From the NCBI RefSeq assembly GCF_018882465.1, contig NZ_JACVOK010000001.1, positions 310,001 to 374,000 of the forward strand: a DNA stretch of 64,000 bases, read 5' to 3'. Numbering within the stretch: position 1 is the stretch's first letter; each line of letters opens with the position of its first letter. The notes under the pieces are model-generated. The model had not been told where the DNA came from, made no database searches, and saw only the letters and a list, made by a program, of their open reading frames with translations. Positions 49,830-59,233 of this stretch are shown here, piece after piece. This DNA is from Polynucleobacter sp. 73C-SIWE. GTDB taxonomy: Bacteria > Pseudomonadota > Gammaproteobacteria > Burkholderiales > Burkholderiaceae. The translations under genes were made by a program, and so were the position numbers.

Positions 49830-50564
49830 TTACTTCTTCACCTCTGTAGCAGGTGGAACATTCAGCGTACCTGGCCCCAAAGTTTCAGGTTGTGACACAG
49901 CTTGACCATCTGATGACTTCGAGGAACCAAATAAATCCCAAAACGAACCCTGACTTGCAGCCGGAGCTGCTGGTACAACCGCACCCTTAGGTAAATTATT
50001 TGTTGGGCTTGCAACCAACAACTCTGGTTGCTGTAATGGGGGCGTTACTGGGGGCTTATTAGAGCCTGTGACCACGTCCCAGAAAGAGCGTTTTGTTTTG
50101 GCGTAGTTATCAATCTCAGCAACCAATTCGATCTCTGTTGGCAGGGCGTCTCCTTCAAACCTCACTACTTTGTCGCCGTCAAAAAAGATAGTGACACGGC
50201 GCTCTTTAGCGATACGCTGTCCAGAACGCTTAAATTCAAAAACATAATCCCAGCGATTCGCATGGAAATAGCTAGCTAATAAAGGCGTACCCAGAATTTG
50301 ACGGACCTGCTCGCGACTCATTCCTAATTGCAACTTCGAGTATTGCTCGCTTGAAATAAAATTTCCCTGAACAATGTCCGGAACATAAGGTCTAAATACT
50401 TTATTCATAAAGTCGCGCTGAGTATTATCAACAGCGGAAGTACAAGCGGTAAGCCCTAAAAGAGCGGTCATGGCAAAAGCGGCGAGCCCTAGGCGTATAA
50501 AGCTGGAAACCCCAAAAAAAAGAGGGTTCAAAAAACGACTAAAAAGTTCAAGGCAATTTTGCAT
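49830..50564 (-). CDS. bamE: Outer-membrane assembly lipoprotein BamE with C-terminal extension
   Basis: Lipoprotein subunit of the BAM complex that inserts beta-barrel proteins. The protein has 244 residues from the ATG at 50564; another ATG at 50579 is possible. A long n-region leads to the lipobox LLGLTAC. The SmpA/OmlA domain follows, with QGNFISSEQYSKLQLGMSREQVRQILGTPLL. After this domain there is a Pro/Gln/Ser-rich tail of about 90 residues, making the protein roughly twice the E. coli length (113). In the tail SFWDVVTGSNK and SFWDLFGSSK form two similar motifs. Divergent from fur, 43 bases apart. Confidence 0.88.
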   Translation of the reverse strand: MQNCLELFSRFLNPLFFGVSSFIRLGLAAFAMTALLGLTACTSAVDNTQRDFMNKVFRPYVPDIVQGNFISSEQYSKLQLGMSREQVRQILGTPLLASYFHANRWDYVFEFKRSGQRIAKERRVTIFFDGDKVVRFEGDALPTEIELVAEIDNYAKTKRSFWDVVTGSNKPPVTPPLQQPELLVASPTNNLPKGAVVPAAPAASQGSFWDLFGSSKSSDGQAVSQPETLGPGTLNVPPATEVKK

Positions 50565-50607
50565 GGCTGGCCGTATCATTAAGACATTGATTTTAGCTCC
50601 CAAAGCC

Positions 50608-51063
50608 ATGAATACGAACCAAAACCCTACTCCTGCAGATTTGCGCGACATTGGCCTAAAGGCCACGGGTCCACGCATGAAAATTCTGGATTTTTTTCAT
50701 CAAAATGGTGGCACCCACTTTAGCGCTGAAGACGTCTTTTTAGCCCTAGCAAAAGAGGATCAGGAAATTGGTCTCGCTACGGTTTATCGGGTTCTAACCC
50801 AATTTGAGCAGGCGGGCTTACTACTCCGCAGCCATTTTGAGTCTAGTAAAGGGGATAGCAGAGCAATCTATGAGCTTAATGAGGGCCAACACCACGACCA
50901 CCTAGTTTGCCTTGATTGTGGCCATGTGGAGGAGTTTGTGGATGAGGCAATTGAGAAAAGACAGCGAGATATTGCTAAAAACCTAGGATTTAAGCTCCAG
51001 GAACACTCCTTAGCAATGTACGGGCATTGTCAGAAGAAAAACTGCCGAAATAAGCAAAAATAA
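50608..51063 (+). CDS. fur: Ferric uptake regulator Fur
   Basis: Iron-responsive repressor of 151 residues. The winged-helix DNA-binding domain (about 1-85) includes the FSAEDVFLAL and GLATVYRVLTQFEQAGLL motifs. The metal sites are visible as HHDH followed by CLDCGHVEEF, with two more Cys near the C-terminus (GHCQKKNC). The start at 50608 matches the family's N-terminus; longer in-frame starts overlap bamE. Divergent placement with bamE is common in betaproteobacteria. Confidence 0.96.
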   Translation: MNTNQNPTPADLRDIGLKATGPRMKILDFFHQNGGTHFSAEDVFLALAKEDQEIGLATVYRVLTQFEQAGLLLRSHFESSKGDSRAIYELNEGQHHDHLVCLDCGHVEEFVDEAIEKRQRDIAKNLGFKLQEHSLAMYGHCQKKNCRNKQK

Positions 51064-51089
51064 GCACTTTTCTGCAGCCTACTAATGAA

Positions 51090-51114
51090 AAAAGACCTCA
51101 AATTGAGGTCTTTT
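51090..51114. terminator. Bidirectional intrinsic terminator between fur and gap
   Basis: A perfect 10-bp stem, AAAAGACCTC (51090-51099) and GAGGTCTTTT (51105-51114) with loop AAATT, lies between the convergent fur and gap genes. A-rich sequence before and T-rich sequence after give U-tracts on either transcript. It is the clearest terminator in the window. Confidence 0.88.
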
Positions 51115-51155
51115 CTACTTTTTGACTACTTTTAATGAATTTTAAGCACTTTTAA

Positions 51156-52184
51156 TCACTTTACAGCTATTAATGCCTCAGCCGCATTGAGCATCTGCAC
51201 TGAATAACCCCATTCGTTGTCATACCAGGCCAATACTTTGACCAACTTTCCATCTGCGGAAACGCGCGTCTGGGATGCATCATAAATACTTGGGCGTGGA
51301 TCATGGTTAAAGTCGATCGAAACCAGGGGCAAGGTATTAAAGCCCAAGATTCCTTTGAGCTCACCCTCGCTGGCAGCTTTCAGGATGGAATTCACTTCAT
51401 CCACGCTAGTGGCACGACTTGCCGCAAACGTTAAATCAACGACTGATACATTGATTACTGGCACACGCATTGCAAAACCATCAAAACGGCCGGCCAATGC
51501 TGGCAATACCAAACCAACTGCTTTAGCAGCGCCAGTTTTCGTTGGGATCATGCTGGTAACAGCAGAACGCGCTCGACGCATATCCTTGTGATAGACATCA
51601 GTCAATACTTGATCATTTGTAAAAGCATGAATAGTTGTCATCAAACCAGACTCAATACCAATTTTTTCTAACAATGGTTTGACCAAAGGTGCGAGACAGT
51701 TGGTTGTACAGCTTGCGTTAGAAACCACTACATCCTTTGGCTTTAATACATTTTGATTGACGCCATAAACAATCGTTGCATCCACATCTTTTTCACCGGG
51801 CGCAGAAATTAATACCTTCTTCGCACCCTGTTGAATATGAATCATGGCTTTTTCTTTAGAGGTGAACTTACCAGTGCACTCTAAAACTAAATCTACCCCT
51901 AACTCACCCCATGGAGTTTCAGCTGGATTGCGGGTACAAAACATTTTGATGCGATCACCATTGACCACCATGTAATCACCGTCTACGCTCACTTCTGCAG
52001 GGAAGCGACCGTGCGCAGAGTCATACTGGGTAAGGTGGGCATTGATGGCGATATCGCCCATAGCGTTAATCGCGACAATCTTGATATCACGACGTGGTTT
52101 GCCGTTGACTTGATCTTCGTACAAGGCCCGCAATACCATGCGCCCAATACGTCCATAACCATTAATTGCGACACGAATTGTCAT
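51156..52184 (-). CDS. gap: Glyceraldehyde-3-phosphate dehydrogenase, type I
   Basis: Glycolytic enzyme oxidising glyceraldehyde 3-phosphate with NAD. The protein has 342 residues. The Rossmann start is [17 protein letters not shown], and the catalytic Cys lies in [13 protein letters not shown] near residue 157. WYDNEWGYS at the end is also invariant. It follows tkt by 39 bases, so the two central-carbon genes are probably one transcript ending at the terminator at 51.1 kb. Confidence 0.97.
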   Translation of the reverse strand: MTIRVAINGYGRIGRMVLRALYEDQVNGKPRRDIKIVAINAMGDIAINAHLTQYDSAHGRFPAEVSVDGDYMVVNGDRIKMFCTRNPAETPWGELGVDLVLECTGKFTSKEKAMIHIQQGAKKVLISAPGEKDVDATIVYGVNQNVLKPKDVVVSNASCTTNCLAPLVKPLLEKIGIESGLMTTIHAFTNDQVLTDVYHKDMRRARSAVTSMIPTKTGAAKAVGLVLPALAGRFDGFAMRVPVINVSVVDLTFAASRATSVDEVNSILKAASEGELKGILGFNTLPLVSIDFNHDPRPSIYDASQTRVSADGKLVKVLAWYDNEWGYSVQMLNAAEALIAVK

Positions 52185-52223
52185 TTATTTCCCCTTACTA
52201 ATATTGAATTTATTTATTTCGAT

Positions 52224-54218
52224 TTACTTCTTCGAGATGCATTGCTTGACAGTCTTGGCAATGTGATCCACTGTCAAACCAAAATATTCATACAACTGGC
52301 CTGCAGGTGCAGACTCACCAAAAGTATCTACGCCGTGCACTGCTGCACATCCATACTTCCACCAGAAATCAGTCACGCCCGCCTCAACAGCAATGCGTGG
52401 AATATTAGCTGGCAATACTTTAGATTTGTACGCAGCATCTTGCTGATCAAATACCGTCGTTGATGGCATAGAAACTACCCGAATACCTAGACCATCTTTG
52501 GCCAAGTGCTCTGCTGTTTGTAAAGCGAGTGCGATTTCAGAACCAGTGGCGATAATGACTGCATCAATCTTTCCAGATTGAGGATCGCGCAACACATAGC
52601 CACCCCGTGCAATATCTTTAATTTGCTGGCTATTGCGAGAAACGAACGGGCAGTTCTGACGGCTGAAAATCAAGGCGCTAGGGCCATTCTTGCGCTCAAT
52701 AGCAGAACCCCAAGCTACAGTGCTCTCGGTGGTGTCACAAGGGCGCCAAACCATCAGGTTCGGGATTAATCGTAAACTAGCAACGTGCTCCACAGATTGG
52801 TGGGTTGGACCGTCCTCACCAAGGCCAATAGAGTCATGGGTGAAAACAAAAATACTCCGCAACTTCATCAATGCAGCCATCCGTAAAGCATTGCGACTGT
52901 AATCTGAGAAGGTTAAGAAAGTGCCACCGAATGGAATGTAGCCACCATGAAGAGCAATACCATTCATGATGGCGCTCATACCAAATTCGCGCACACCATA
53001 ATTAATATGGTTACCCCATTGATCGCCACGCACTGGTTTGCATGAAGACCAGTTAGTTAAGTTTGAACCGGTTAAATCAGCAGAGCCTCCCATAAACTCT
53101 GGTAAAGCTACTGATAATGCCTCAATCGCATTTTGACTGGCCTTACGAGTTGCAACAGTTTCTGCTTTGGATTGGCAAGTTTTTAAGTACGCATTCAGCG
53201 TGGCTGAAAAGTCTTTTGACAAATCGCCTTGCATGCGACGCTGTAATTCAGAAGCAAGCTCTGGGAATTTATTTTTGTATTTCTGAAATTCTTTATTCCA
53301 CTCATGCTCAGCAGCTTGTCCGCGCTTTTTAAAATCCCAAGCAGCATAAATATCTTTTGGAACTTCAAACGGTGCATAAGGCCAATTCAATGCAACACGA
53401 GTTGCAGCAATTTCTGCTGCACCCAGTGGCGAACCGTGCACCTTATCGCTGCCAGCCATATTCGGCGAGCCTTGGCCAATGGCTGTCTTACAGCAAATCA
53501 GTGTTGGTTTGTCGCTCTTTTTAGCCTTCGCAATTGCAGCAGAAACTGCTTCTGCATCATGGCCATCAACATTGCGAATAACATTCCAGTTGTAAGCCTC
53601 AAAACGCTTGGGCGTATCTTCGTTAAACCAAGAAACAACCTTGCCATCAATCGAGATGCCATTGTCATCCCAAAGTGCAATCAACTTGTTCAGTTTTAAT
53701 GTGCCAGCCAATGAGCAAACTTCATGGCTAATACCCTCCATCAAACAACCATCACCTAAAAACACATAGGTGTAGTGATCAATGATGTTGAGACCAGGAC
53801 GATTAAATTCATCGGCTAATAATTTTTCAGCAAGTGCCATGCCTACTGCATTGGAAATTCCCTGGCCAAGTGGGCCAGTAGTTGTTTCAACACCGGGTGT
53901 AATTCCATACTCTGGGTGTCCTGGCGTTTTGCTGTGCAATTGACGGAAATTCTTGAGCTCTGCAATCGGTAAGTCATACCCAGAAAGATGAAGCAAGGAA
54001 TACAACAACATCGAGCCATGGCCATTGGATAAAACAAAACGATCGCGATCGATCCAATGCGGATCTGTTGGATTATGTTTTAGATGTTCATTCCAAAGCC
54101 CAACGGCAATATCAGCCATTCCCATTGGCATGCCAGGGTGACCTGAATTTGCCTGTTGAACAGCATCCATGGATAAAGCACGTATGGCATTGGCCATGCG
54201 AATTTGAAGGTTTGACAT
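52224..54218 (-). CDS. tkt: Transketolase
   Basis: Thiamine-diphosphate enzyme of the pentose phosphate pathway moving two-carbon units between sugars. The protein has 664 residues, full length. The thiamine-diphosphate motif starts [13 protein letters not shown] near 156. The N-terminal [17 protein letters not shown] and the [17 protein letters not shown] segment of the pyrimidine domain are typical. It is divergent from rsmE, 43 bases away, and precedes gap. Confidence 0.98.
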   Translation of the reverse strand: MSNLQIRMANAIRALSMDAVQQANSGHPGMPMGMADIAVGLWNEHLKHNPTDPHWIDRDRFVLSNGHGSMLLYSLLHLSGYDLPIAELKNFRQLHSKTPGHPEYGITPGVETTTGPLGQGISNAVGMALAEKLLADEFNRPGLNIIDHYTYVFLGDGCLMEGISHEVCSLAGTLKLNKLIALWDDNGISIDGKVVSWFNEDTPKRFEAYNWNVIRNVDGHDAEAVSAAIAKAKKSDKPTLICCKTAIGQGSPNMAGSDKVHGSPLGAAEIAATRVALNWPYAPFEVPKDIYAAWDFKKRGQAAEHEWNKEFQKYKNKFPELASELQRRMQGDLSKDFSATLNAYLKTCQSKAETVATRKASQNAIEALSVALPEFMGGSADLTGSNLTNWSSCKPVRGDQWGNHINYGVREFGMSAIMNGIALHGGYIPFGGTFLTFSDYSRNALRMAALMKLRSIFVFTHDSIGLGEDGPTHQSVEHVASLRLIPNLMVWRPCDTTESTVAWGSAIERKNGPSALIFSRQNCPFVSRNSQQIKDIARGGYVLRDPQSGKIDAVIIATGSEIALALQTAEHLAKDGLGIRVVSMPSTTVFDQQDAAYKSKVLPANIPRIAVEAGVTDFWWKYGCAAVHGVDTFGESAPAGQLYEYFGLTVDHIAKTVKQCISKK

Positions 54219-54261
54219 CGTAAAGTGCTCTCGAGGAAAATAAATTGGCTATATTTCAGTA

Positions 54262-55023
54262 ATGCCTCAATTTTATCTTCCCGGGCCATGGGAATCCCAA
54301 AAGCCAACTACCCTCACTGCTGAGGTCGCCCATCACTTGCGAGTTCGGCGCATCCAAGCCGGGGAATCCTTTCCTGTATTTGATGGCAAGGGGCAGGTGG
54401 CCCAGGCAGAACTCCTCTCTTTAACTGCTAAAACAGGGCAAGTTCAACTCAGCAATATCCACGCCGACACCCATCGCGAGACTACTTACGCGATTACTTT
54501 GGCCCAAGGACTTGCTGGCGGCGACAAAATGGACTGGATTGTTGAGAAGGCTGTTGAAACTGGAGCTCAAATCATTGCCCCCATGCAGTGTGAGCGCTCT
54601 GTCTTAAAGCTCACACGCTCAAGCGATCAGGATCGCGCCCAAAAACGCCTTGCTCATTGGGAAGGAATTGTTCAGGCAGCGTGCGAACAATGTGATCGCA
54701 CTGTATTTGCCTCCATTGAGCCTATTCAGACTTTTGATGCTTACCTAAAATCCAATCCAAAACCAGCACTAAAACTTTTACTGAGTCCGGATGCTATAAA
54801 AAGCATGCATTCAGTCCTAATGGAAAATTCTCCTCAAGATATTATTCTCATGATCGGTCCAGAGGGTGGTCACTCACCGGAAGAAGAGGCTCAAGCTCAA
54901 GCTGCAGGCTACCAATTGGTTTCACTTGGAGAGCGTGTCCTCAGAACAGAAACTGCGGGAACTGTTGCCATTACAACTGTCCATAGTATCTGGAGCCCTG
55001 AAATGCAAAATCGCCTCAAATAG
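54262..55023 (+). CDS. rsmE: 16S rRNA (uracil-N3-)-methyltransferase
   Basis: Methylates U1498 of 16S rRNA. The protein has 253 residues with an N-terminal PUA-like domain (HHLRVRRIQAGESFPVFDGKG) and a C-terminal SPOUT knot. The SAM-binding knot shows LMIGPEGGHSPEEE and LGERVLRTETAGTVAI. The 3' end forms a hairpin that includes the stop codon. Confidence 0.95.
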   Translation: MPQFYLPGPWESQKPTTLTAEVAHHLRVRRIQAGESFPVFDGKGQVAQAELLSLTAKTGQVQLSNIHADTHRETTYAITLAQGLAGGDKMDWIVEKAVETGAQIIAPMQCERSVLKLTRSSDQDRAQKRLAHWEGIVQAACEQCDRTVFASIEPIQTFDAYLKSNPKPALKLLLSPDAIKSMHSVLMENSPQDIILMIGPEGGHSPEEEAQAQAAGYQLVSLGERVLRTETAGTVAITTVHSIWSPEMQNRLK

Positions 55024-55031
55024 AGGCGATT
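55009..55031 (+). terminator. Hairpin spanning the rsmE stop codon
   Basis: AATCGCCTC (55009-55017) and GAGGCGATT (55023-55031) form a perfect 9-bp stem with loop AAATA. The rsmE stop codon (55021-55023) lies in the loop and descending arm. No T-tract follows, so it may be a weak terminator or a 3'-end stabilising structure between convergent genes. Confidence 0.5.
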
Positions 55032-55055
55032 CCTGGGTTTGCAGCCTTTTAGAGA

Positions 55056-55676
55056 TTAAGCAAAAGAATAGAAAACCCGATATGGTGTGCGGCGCTCAGC
55101 CCAAAAATCAACAGCATCACGGAAAACATCTAAGAGAGTTTCACGCGCTTCTTTGTCAAATTTCTGAGTACATGGCAAGCCTTCGAGAACCACTACAAAT
55201 CCTGGCTGTTGACCAGCTTTATCCGTAGTTGTAGTCAATGCATCCAATAGTGGATCAAAGTTTTTGGCTTGCTGCTTAGTAAAGGAATAAGCAATTGCAA
55301 TTGCCTCGAGAACTTCACCTTTAGTCATTGCATTTGTGCAATTAGCATAGATGAAATGTTGACCAAGTTCAGTTGCGGCTTCCTGTAAATCTGGAGTACG
55401 AAAAGCGCGAATTGATTGCACGATGTTAGTGCGCACACTGCGCAACATTGCCGGCGGTCCGGCATCGCGAACGGCCAAAGCGGCACGCCAAGAAGCTGTC
55501 ACTTTTTTCCCCGAAACTTGATTTGCTGCATAGGTTTGTAAACGAGATAAACCGCCTTGGGCATAAACATTGGCAGCAGATGATTCAGTTTCTAGTCGAT
55601 CATTACTGTCCCAACTTTCAGCGCGGCTATGTTCTTCGAAGCTGGCTAAATCGGTGTTTTCAATGCGATTATTCAT
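55056..55676 (-). CDS. Barstar family (barnase inhibitor-like) protein
   Basis: A 206-residue protein. The C-terminal part (about 113-205) matches the barstar fold pattern: MTKGEVLEAIAIAYSF, a KNFDPLLDALTT segment, GFVVVLEGLP and ETLLDVFRDAVDFWAERRTPYRVFYSF. Barstar of Bacillus inhibits the secreted RNase barnase. Here about 110 extra N-terminal residues precede it and no ribonuclease gene is next to it, so it may inhibit an RNase encoded elsewhere or have another role. It is transcribed away from two AT-rich palindromes and converges with rsmE. Confidence 0.78.
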   Translation of the reverse strand: MNNRIENTDLASFEEHSRAESWDSNDRLETESSAANVYAQGGLSRLQTYAANQVSGKKVTASWRAALAVRDAGPPAMLRSVRTNIVQSIRAFRTPDLQEAATELGQHFIYANCTNAMTKGEVLEAIAIAYSFTKQQAKNFDPLLDALTTTTDKAGQQPGFVVVLEGLPCTQKFDKEARETLLDVFRDAVDFWAERRTPYRVFYSFA

Positions 55677-55734
55677 GATGGATGCTAGGTTACCCTTAAC
55701 ACGCCATCAAATCAAGCCCAAATACAGTGCATTT

Positions 55735-55757
55735 TATATAAACCATTGATTTATATA
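55735..55757. repeat. AT-rich inverted repeat upstream of the barstar-like gene
   Basis: TATATAAA (55735-55742) and TTTATATA (55750-55757) are perfect inverted arms separated by seven bases. The repeat lies in the 128-base gap between the maeB stop and the barstar-like gene's start. It could be an operator or part of the promoter; the base composition makes chance possible. Confidence 0.45.
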
Positions 55758-55763
55758 GGACAA

Positions 55764-55795
55764 ATATATGTAAGCTATTACTAACTTACATATAT
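55764..55795. repeat. Perfect 11-bp inverted repeat upstream of the barstar-like gene
   Basis: ATATATGTAAG (55764-55774) and CTTACATATAT (55785-55795) are perfect inverted arms around a 10-base spacer. The element begins six bases after the first palindrome ends and 10 bases beyond the end of maeB. It might act as a maeB 3' hairpin or as a binding site controlling the barstar-like gene. Confidence 0.6.
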
Positions 55796-55804
55796 CCAAA
55801 TCAC

Positions 55805-58126
55805 TTAGGAGATGCCTCTCGCGTTGCTAGCAGCCTCTACTACAGCCAAAGTTGTCACATTGACGATCCGGCGAACAGTGGCTGCTGGAGTCAGAATATG
55901 GATTGGCTTTGCAACACCCAACAATAATGGGCCGATAGCGATACCGTTGCCCGCAGCCGTTTTTAATAAATTGTAAGAAATGTTAGCAGCATCAATATTT
56001 GGCAGAACGAGAAGATTTGCATCCCCCTTCAGCGGCGAGGAGGTCACGGCCCCAGCACGAATGGTTTCGTCTAAAGCACTATCGCCATGCATTTCACCGT
56101 CAACCTCTAAATCAGGTGCTGCTTTTTGAATCAATGCCAGCACTTCACGCATTTTGACTGCGGAAGGCGCATTACTGGAACCAAAGTTCGAATGCGACAG
56201 TAATGCCACTTTTGGCACGATGCCCAATTTACGCATTTCACTAGCGGCCATCAAAGTCAGCTCCGCTAATTCTTCAGCGGTTGGATCGATATTAATGTGT
56301 GTATCCACCAAAAATACTTGGCGTCCCGGAAGAATTAATCCAGACATAGCGCCATAGACATTCGCACCAGGCTCACGTCCTACTACCTCGTCAACGTATT
56401 TCAGATGTGTTGCAGAGTTACCGATTGTTCCGCAAATCATGCCGTCCGCCATACCCTTAATGATCATGATTGAACCAATCAAGGTATTGCGACGACGCAT
56501 CTCAAGCTTTGCAAAAGACTCTGTAACACCTTTTCGTTCTGTCATCCCCAAATAGGTTTGCCAGAAATCGCGGAAACGAGCGTCATTTTCTGGGTTAACC
56601 ACTTCAAAGTCATCACCCATCTTCATGCGCAGACCAAACTTATCAATACGGTGTTCTATCACTGCTGGACGACCAATCAAAACCGGGGTGGCAAGATGCT
56701 CGTCAATAATGATTTGGACTGCACGTAATACGCGTTCATCTTCACCCTCAGCAAACACAATCCGTTTTTGATTTGGTGGTACACGCTTTGCAATACTAAA
56801 GAGCGGCTTCATCAAAGTACCAGAGTGGTACACAAATTGTTGCAGCTGATTGCGATATGCATCGAAATCTTTGATCGGACGCAAGGCAACGCCGTCATCC
56901 ATAGCGGCCTTCGCTACTGCGGGAGCAATCACCGTGATCAAGCGTGGATCAAACGGCTTCGGAATCAAGTACTCAGGACCAAAGGAAAGGTTCTCAATGC
57001 CATAAACGGATGCAACTACCTCGCTCTGTTCAGCTTGCGCCAGCTCAGCAACTGCTTTCACGGCAGCCACTTCCATGCCGCGCGTAATCGTGGTTGCACC
57101 AACATCTAGGGCACCACGGAAGATGAATGGGAAACATAGTACGTTGTTTACTTGGTTCGGGTAGTCAGTACGGCCCGTAGCCATCACTGCATCTGGACGA
57201 ACTGCTTTCACTTCTTCAGGCAAGATCTCTGGGGTTGGATTTGCCAAGGCATAAACCAATGGCTTAGGTGCCATCTTTTTCACCATATCTTGCTTTAAGA
57301 CGCCGCCAGCAGAAAGACCCAAGAAAATATCAGCACCTTCAATAGCCTGATCCAAAGTACGCAATTCTGTTTCTTGGCAGAACGGCTCCTTCTCTGGATC
57401 CATTAACTCCTTACGACCCTTGTAAGCAACGCCAGCTAAATCGGTTACCCAGATATTTTTACGTGGGATGCCAAGGTCAACTAGGAGATCCAAGCAAGCC
57501 AATGCCGCTGCGCCCGCACCGGATGTCACAAGCTTCACATTGCTCACATCCTTACCAACTACTTTTAGGCCATTGATAATTGCTGCAGCAACCACAATCG
57601 CAGTGCCGTGCTGATCATCATGAAAGACTGGAATCTTCATCCGAGCTTGTAACTTACGCTCGACCACAAAACAATCAGGCGCTTTGATATCTTCTAAATT
57701 GATGCCGCCAAAAGTTGGCTCTAATGCCGCAATGATTTCAACTAACTTGTCCGGATCATTTTCATTCACTTCAATATCAAAAACATCAATGCCAGCAAAT
57801 TTCTTAAAGAGAACTGCTTTCCCTTCCATCACTGGCTTACTTGCCAATGGTCCAATATTGCCCAAGCCTAAAACAGCAGTACCGTTTGTAATTACGCCCA
57901 CTAAATTTCCGCGCGCGGTGTATTTAAAAGCATTAGCTGGATCTTTAACAATCTCCTCACACGGTGCAGCAACACCTGGGGTGTAAGCAAGCGCTAAATC
58001 GCGTTGGTTGGTGAGTTGCTTGGTTGGGGCAATCTCAATCTTGCCTGGGGTAGGAAACTCGTGATACTGGAGGGCAGCCTCTCTTAGGGCTGCAATTTGT
58101 TGCTCTTTATTGTTTTCTTTGCTCAT
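55805..58126 (-). CDS. maeB: NADP-dependent malic enzyme with phosphotransacetylase-like domain
   Basis: Decarboxylates malate to pyruvate, yielding NADPH. The protein has 773 residues. The malic enzyme portion (about 1-430) has YTPGVAAPCEEI near 48-59, the metal-binding DDQHGTAIV near 168-176 and the nucleotide motif SGAGAAALACL. The C-terminal part (about 440-770) resembles phosphate acetyltransferase, which in MaeB proteins is usually regulatory and lacks PTA activity. Divergent from thiL, 84 bases apart. Confidence 0.95.
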   Translation of the reverse strand: MSKENNKEQQIAALREAALQYHEFPTPGKIEIAPTKQLTNQRDLALAYTPGVAAPCEEIVKDPANAFKYTARGNLVGVITNGTAVLGLGNIGPLASKPVMEGKAVLFKKFAGIDVFDIEVNENDPDKLVEIIAALEPTFGGINLEDIKAPDCFVVERKLQARMKIPVFHDDQHGTAIVVAAAIINGLKVVGKDVSNVKLVTSGAGAAALACLDLLVDLGIPRKNIWVTDLAGVAYKGRKELMDPEKEPFCQETELRTLDQAIEGADIFLGLSAGGVLKQDMVKKMAPKPLVYALANPTPEILPEEVKAVRPDAVMATGRTDYPNQVNNVLCFPFIFRGALDVGATTITRGMEVAAVKAVAELAQAEQSEVVASVYGIENLSFGPEYLIPKPFDPRLITVIAPAVAKAAMDDGVALRPIKDFDAYRNQLQQFVYHSGTLMKPLFSIAKRVPPNQKRIVFAEGEDERVLRAVQIIIDEHLATPVLIGRPAVIEHRIDKFGLRMKMGDDFEVVNPENDARFRDFWQTYLGMTERKGVTESFAKLEMRRRNTLIGSIMIIKGMADGMICGTIGNSATHLKYVDEVVGREPGANVYGAMSGLILPGRQVFLVDTHINIDPTAEELAELTLMAASEMRKLGIVPKVALLSHSNFGSSNAPSAVKMREVLALIQKAAPDLEVDGEMHGDSALDETIRAGAVTSSPLKGDANLLVLPNIDAANISYNLLKTAAGNGIAIGPLLLGVAKPIHILTPAATVRRIVNVTTLAVVEAASNARGIS

Positions 58127-58210
58127 CAGCGTGCTCTTTGTTAATACAGATTTAAGTGTCCAATTCTATTCCTCTCGAGCGCTTACCTCCCAAGAGCCAT
58201 AAAATGGGAC

Positions 58211-59233
58211 ATGCCTTCTGAATCTAAGTCTTTCGGTGAATTTGATCTCATCCAGCGTTTTTTTAAAACGGGTGCAGACCAGATGCGCTCAAATAGCGAC
58301 CAAGCCATTGTCCTGGGTATTGGTGACGATTGCGCCCTTCTAAAGCCTATCCCAGGGGAAGAAATTGCCATTACCAGCGACATGCTGGTTGAAGGCAGGC
58401 ATTTTTTTACCGATGCCGATCCTGGCTTATTGGCCCGAAAAGCCCTAGCAGTCAACCTTTCCGACCTTGCAGCAATGGGGGCAAAGCCGCTTGGATTTAC
58501 CTTGGCAATTGCTCTACCGAAGGTCGATATAGCCTGGCTTGAAGCTTTTTCCAAGGGAATCTTTGCCATTGCAGATCAATATTCCTGCCCATTAATAGGC
58601 GGTGATACCACTGCTGGGCCCCTCACCATTTCCATTACGGCATTTGGTAGCGCTCCATCTGGAAAGGCCATTCGTAGATCAGGGGCAAAAGCCGGGGATG
58701 ATATTTGGGTATCAGGCACTGTTGGTGATGCGAGACTCACGCTTGCTGCACTGCGTCATGAAATCAACCTATCTACTATCGAGCTAAAAGAAATAGAGCA
58801 TCGCATGCATGCTCCAGTCCCTCGTATAGATCTCGGCATCAAACTACGCAGCATTGCAAGTGCTGCCTTGGATGTATCGGATGGCTTACTTGGTGATCTA
58901 AAGCACATTCTCAATCAATCACAAGTTGGAGCAGAGGTATTTTTAGATCAACTTCCAAAATCTGTAAGCTTACAAAAACAAAGTGAAGCCATTCAAAATC
59001 AATTTGCCGCTTCTGGTGGCGATGATTATGAAATCTGCTTTACTGCTCTAGCTGCGCACAGAGATGCCATCGATGCAATCAGTAAAGAATTGCATTTACC
59101 CATCACCAGAATTGGTCGCATTACAGCAAACACCGGAGCAACTGAAACATTGCAATTACTAAACAATGGCGACTTACTCAGTGATAACCAAACTGCTGCG
59201 CTACTCAAGTCTTTTGATCACTTTGCAAAATGA
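58211..59233 (+). CDS. thiL: Thiamine-monophosphate kinase
   Basis: Phosphorylates thiamine monophosphate to the active diphosphate. The protein has 340 residues. Motifs are LGIGDDCALLKP near 33-44, VNLSDLAAMGAKPLG near 80-94 and LIGGDTTAGPL near 134. The start has GGGA close upstream. It overlaps pgpA by four bases (ATGA), giving a tight thiL-pgpA-pncC operon. Confidence 0.96.
   Translation: MPSESKSFGEFDLIQRFFKTGADQMRSNSDQAIVLGIGDDCALLKPIPGEEIAITSDMLVEGRHFFTDADPGLLARKALAVNLSDLAAMGAKPLGFTLAIALPKVDIAWLEAFSKGIFAIADQYSCPLIGGDTTAGPLTISITAFGSAPSGKAIRRSGAKAGDDIWVSGTVGDARLTLAALRHEINLSTIELKEIEHRMHAPVPRIDLGIKLRSIASAALDVSDGLLGDLKHILNQSQVGAEVFLDQLPKSVSLQKQSEAIQNQFAASGGDDYEICFTALAAHRDAIDAISKELHLPITRIGRITANTGATETLQLLNNGDLLSDNQTAALLKSFDHFAK

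Noticed and set aside
52011..52463. 150-codon plus-strand ORF across the gap/tkt junction
   Set aside because: It is antisense to two strongly supported genes, its translation shows no recognisable domain, and it has no ribosome site or neighbours on that strand.
53304..53699. 131-codon ORF antisense to tkt
   Set aside because: It is opposite conserved transketolase codons, Cys/Trp-rich and without a family pattern.
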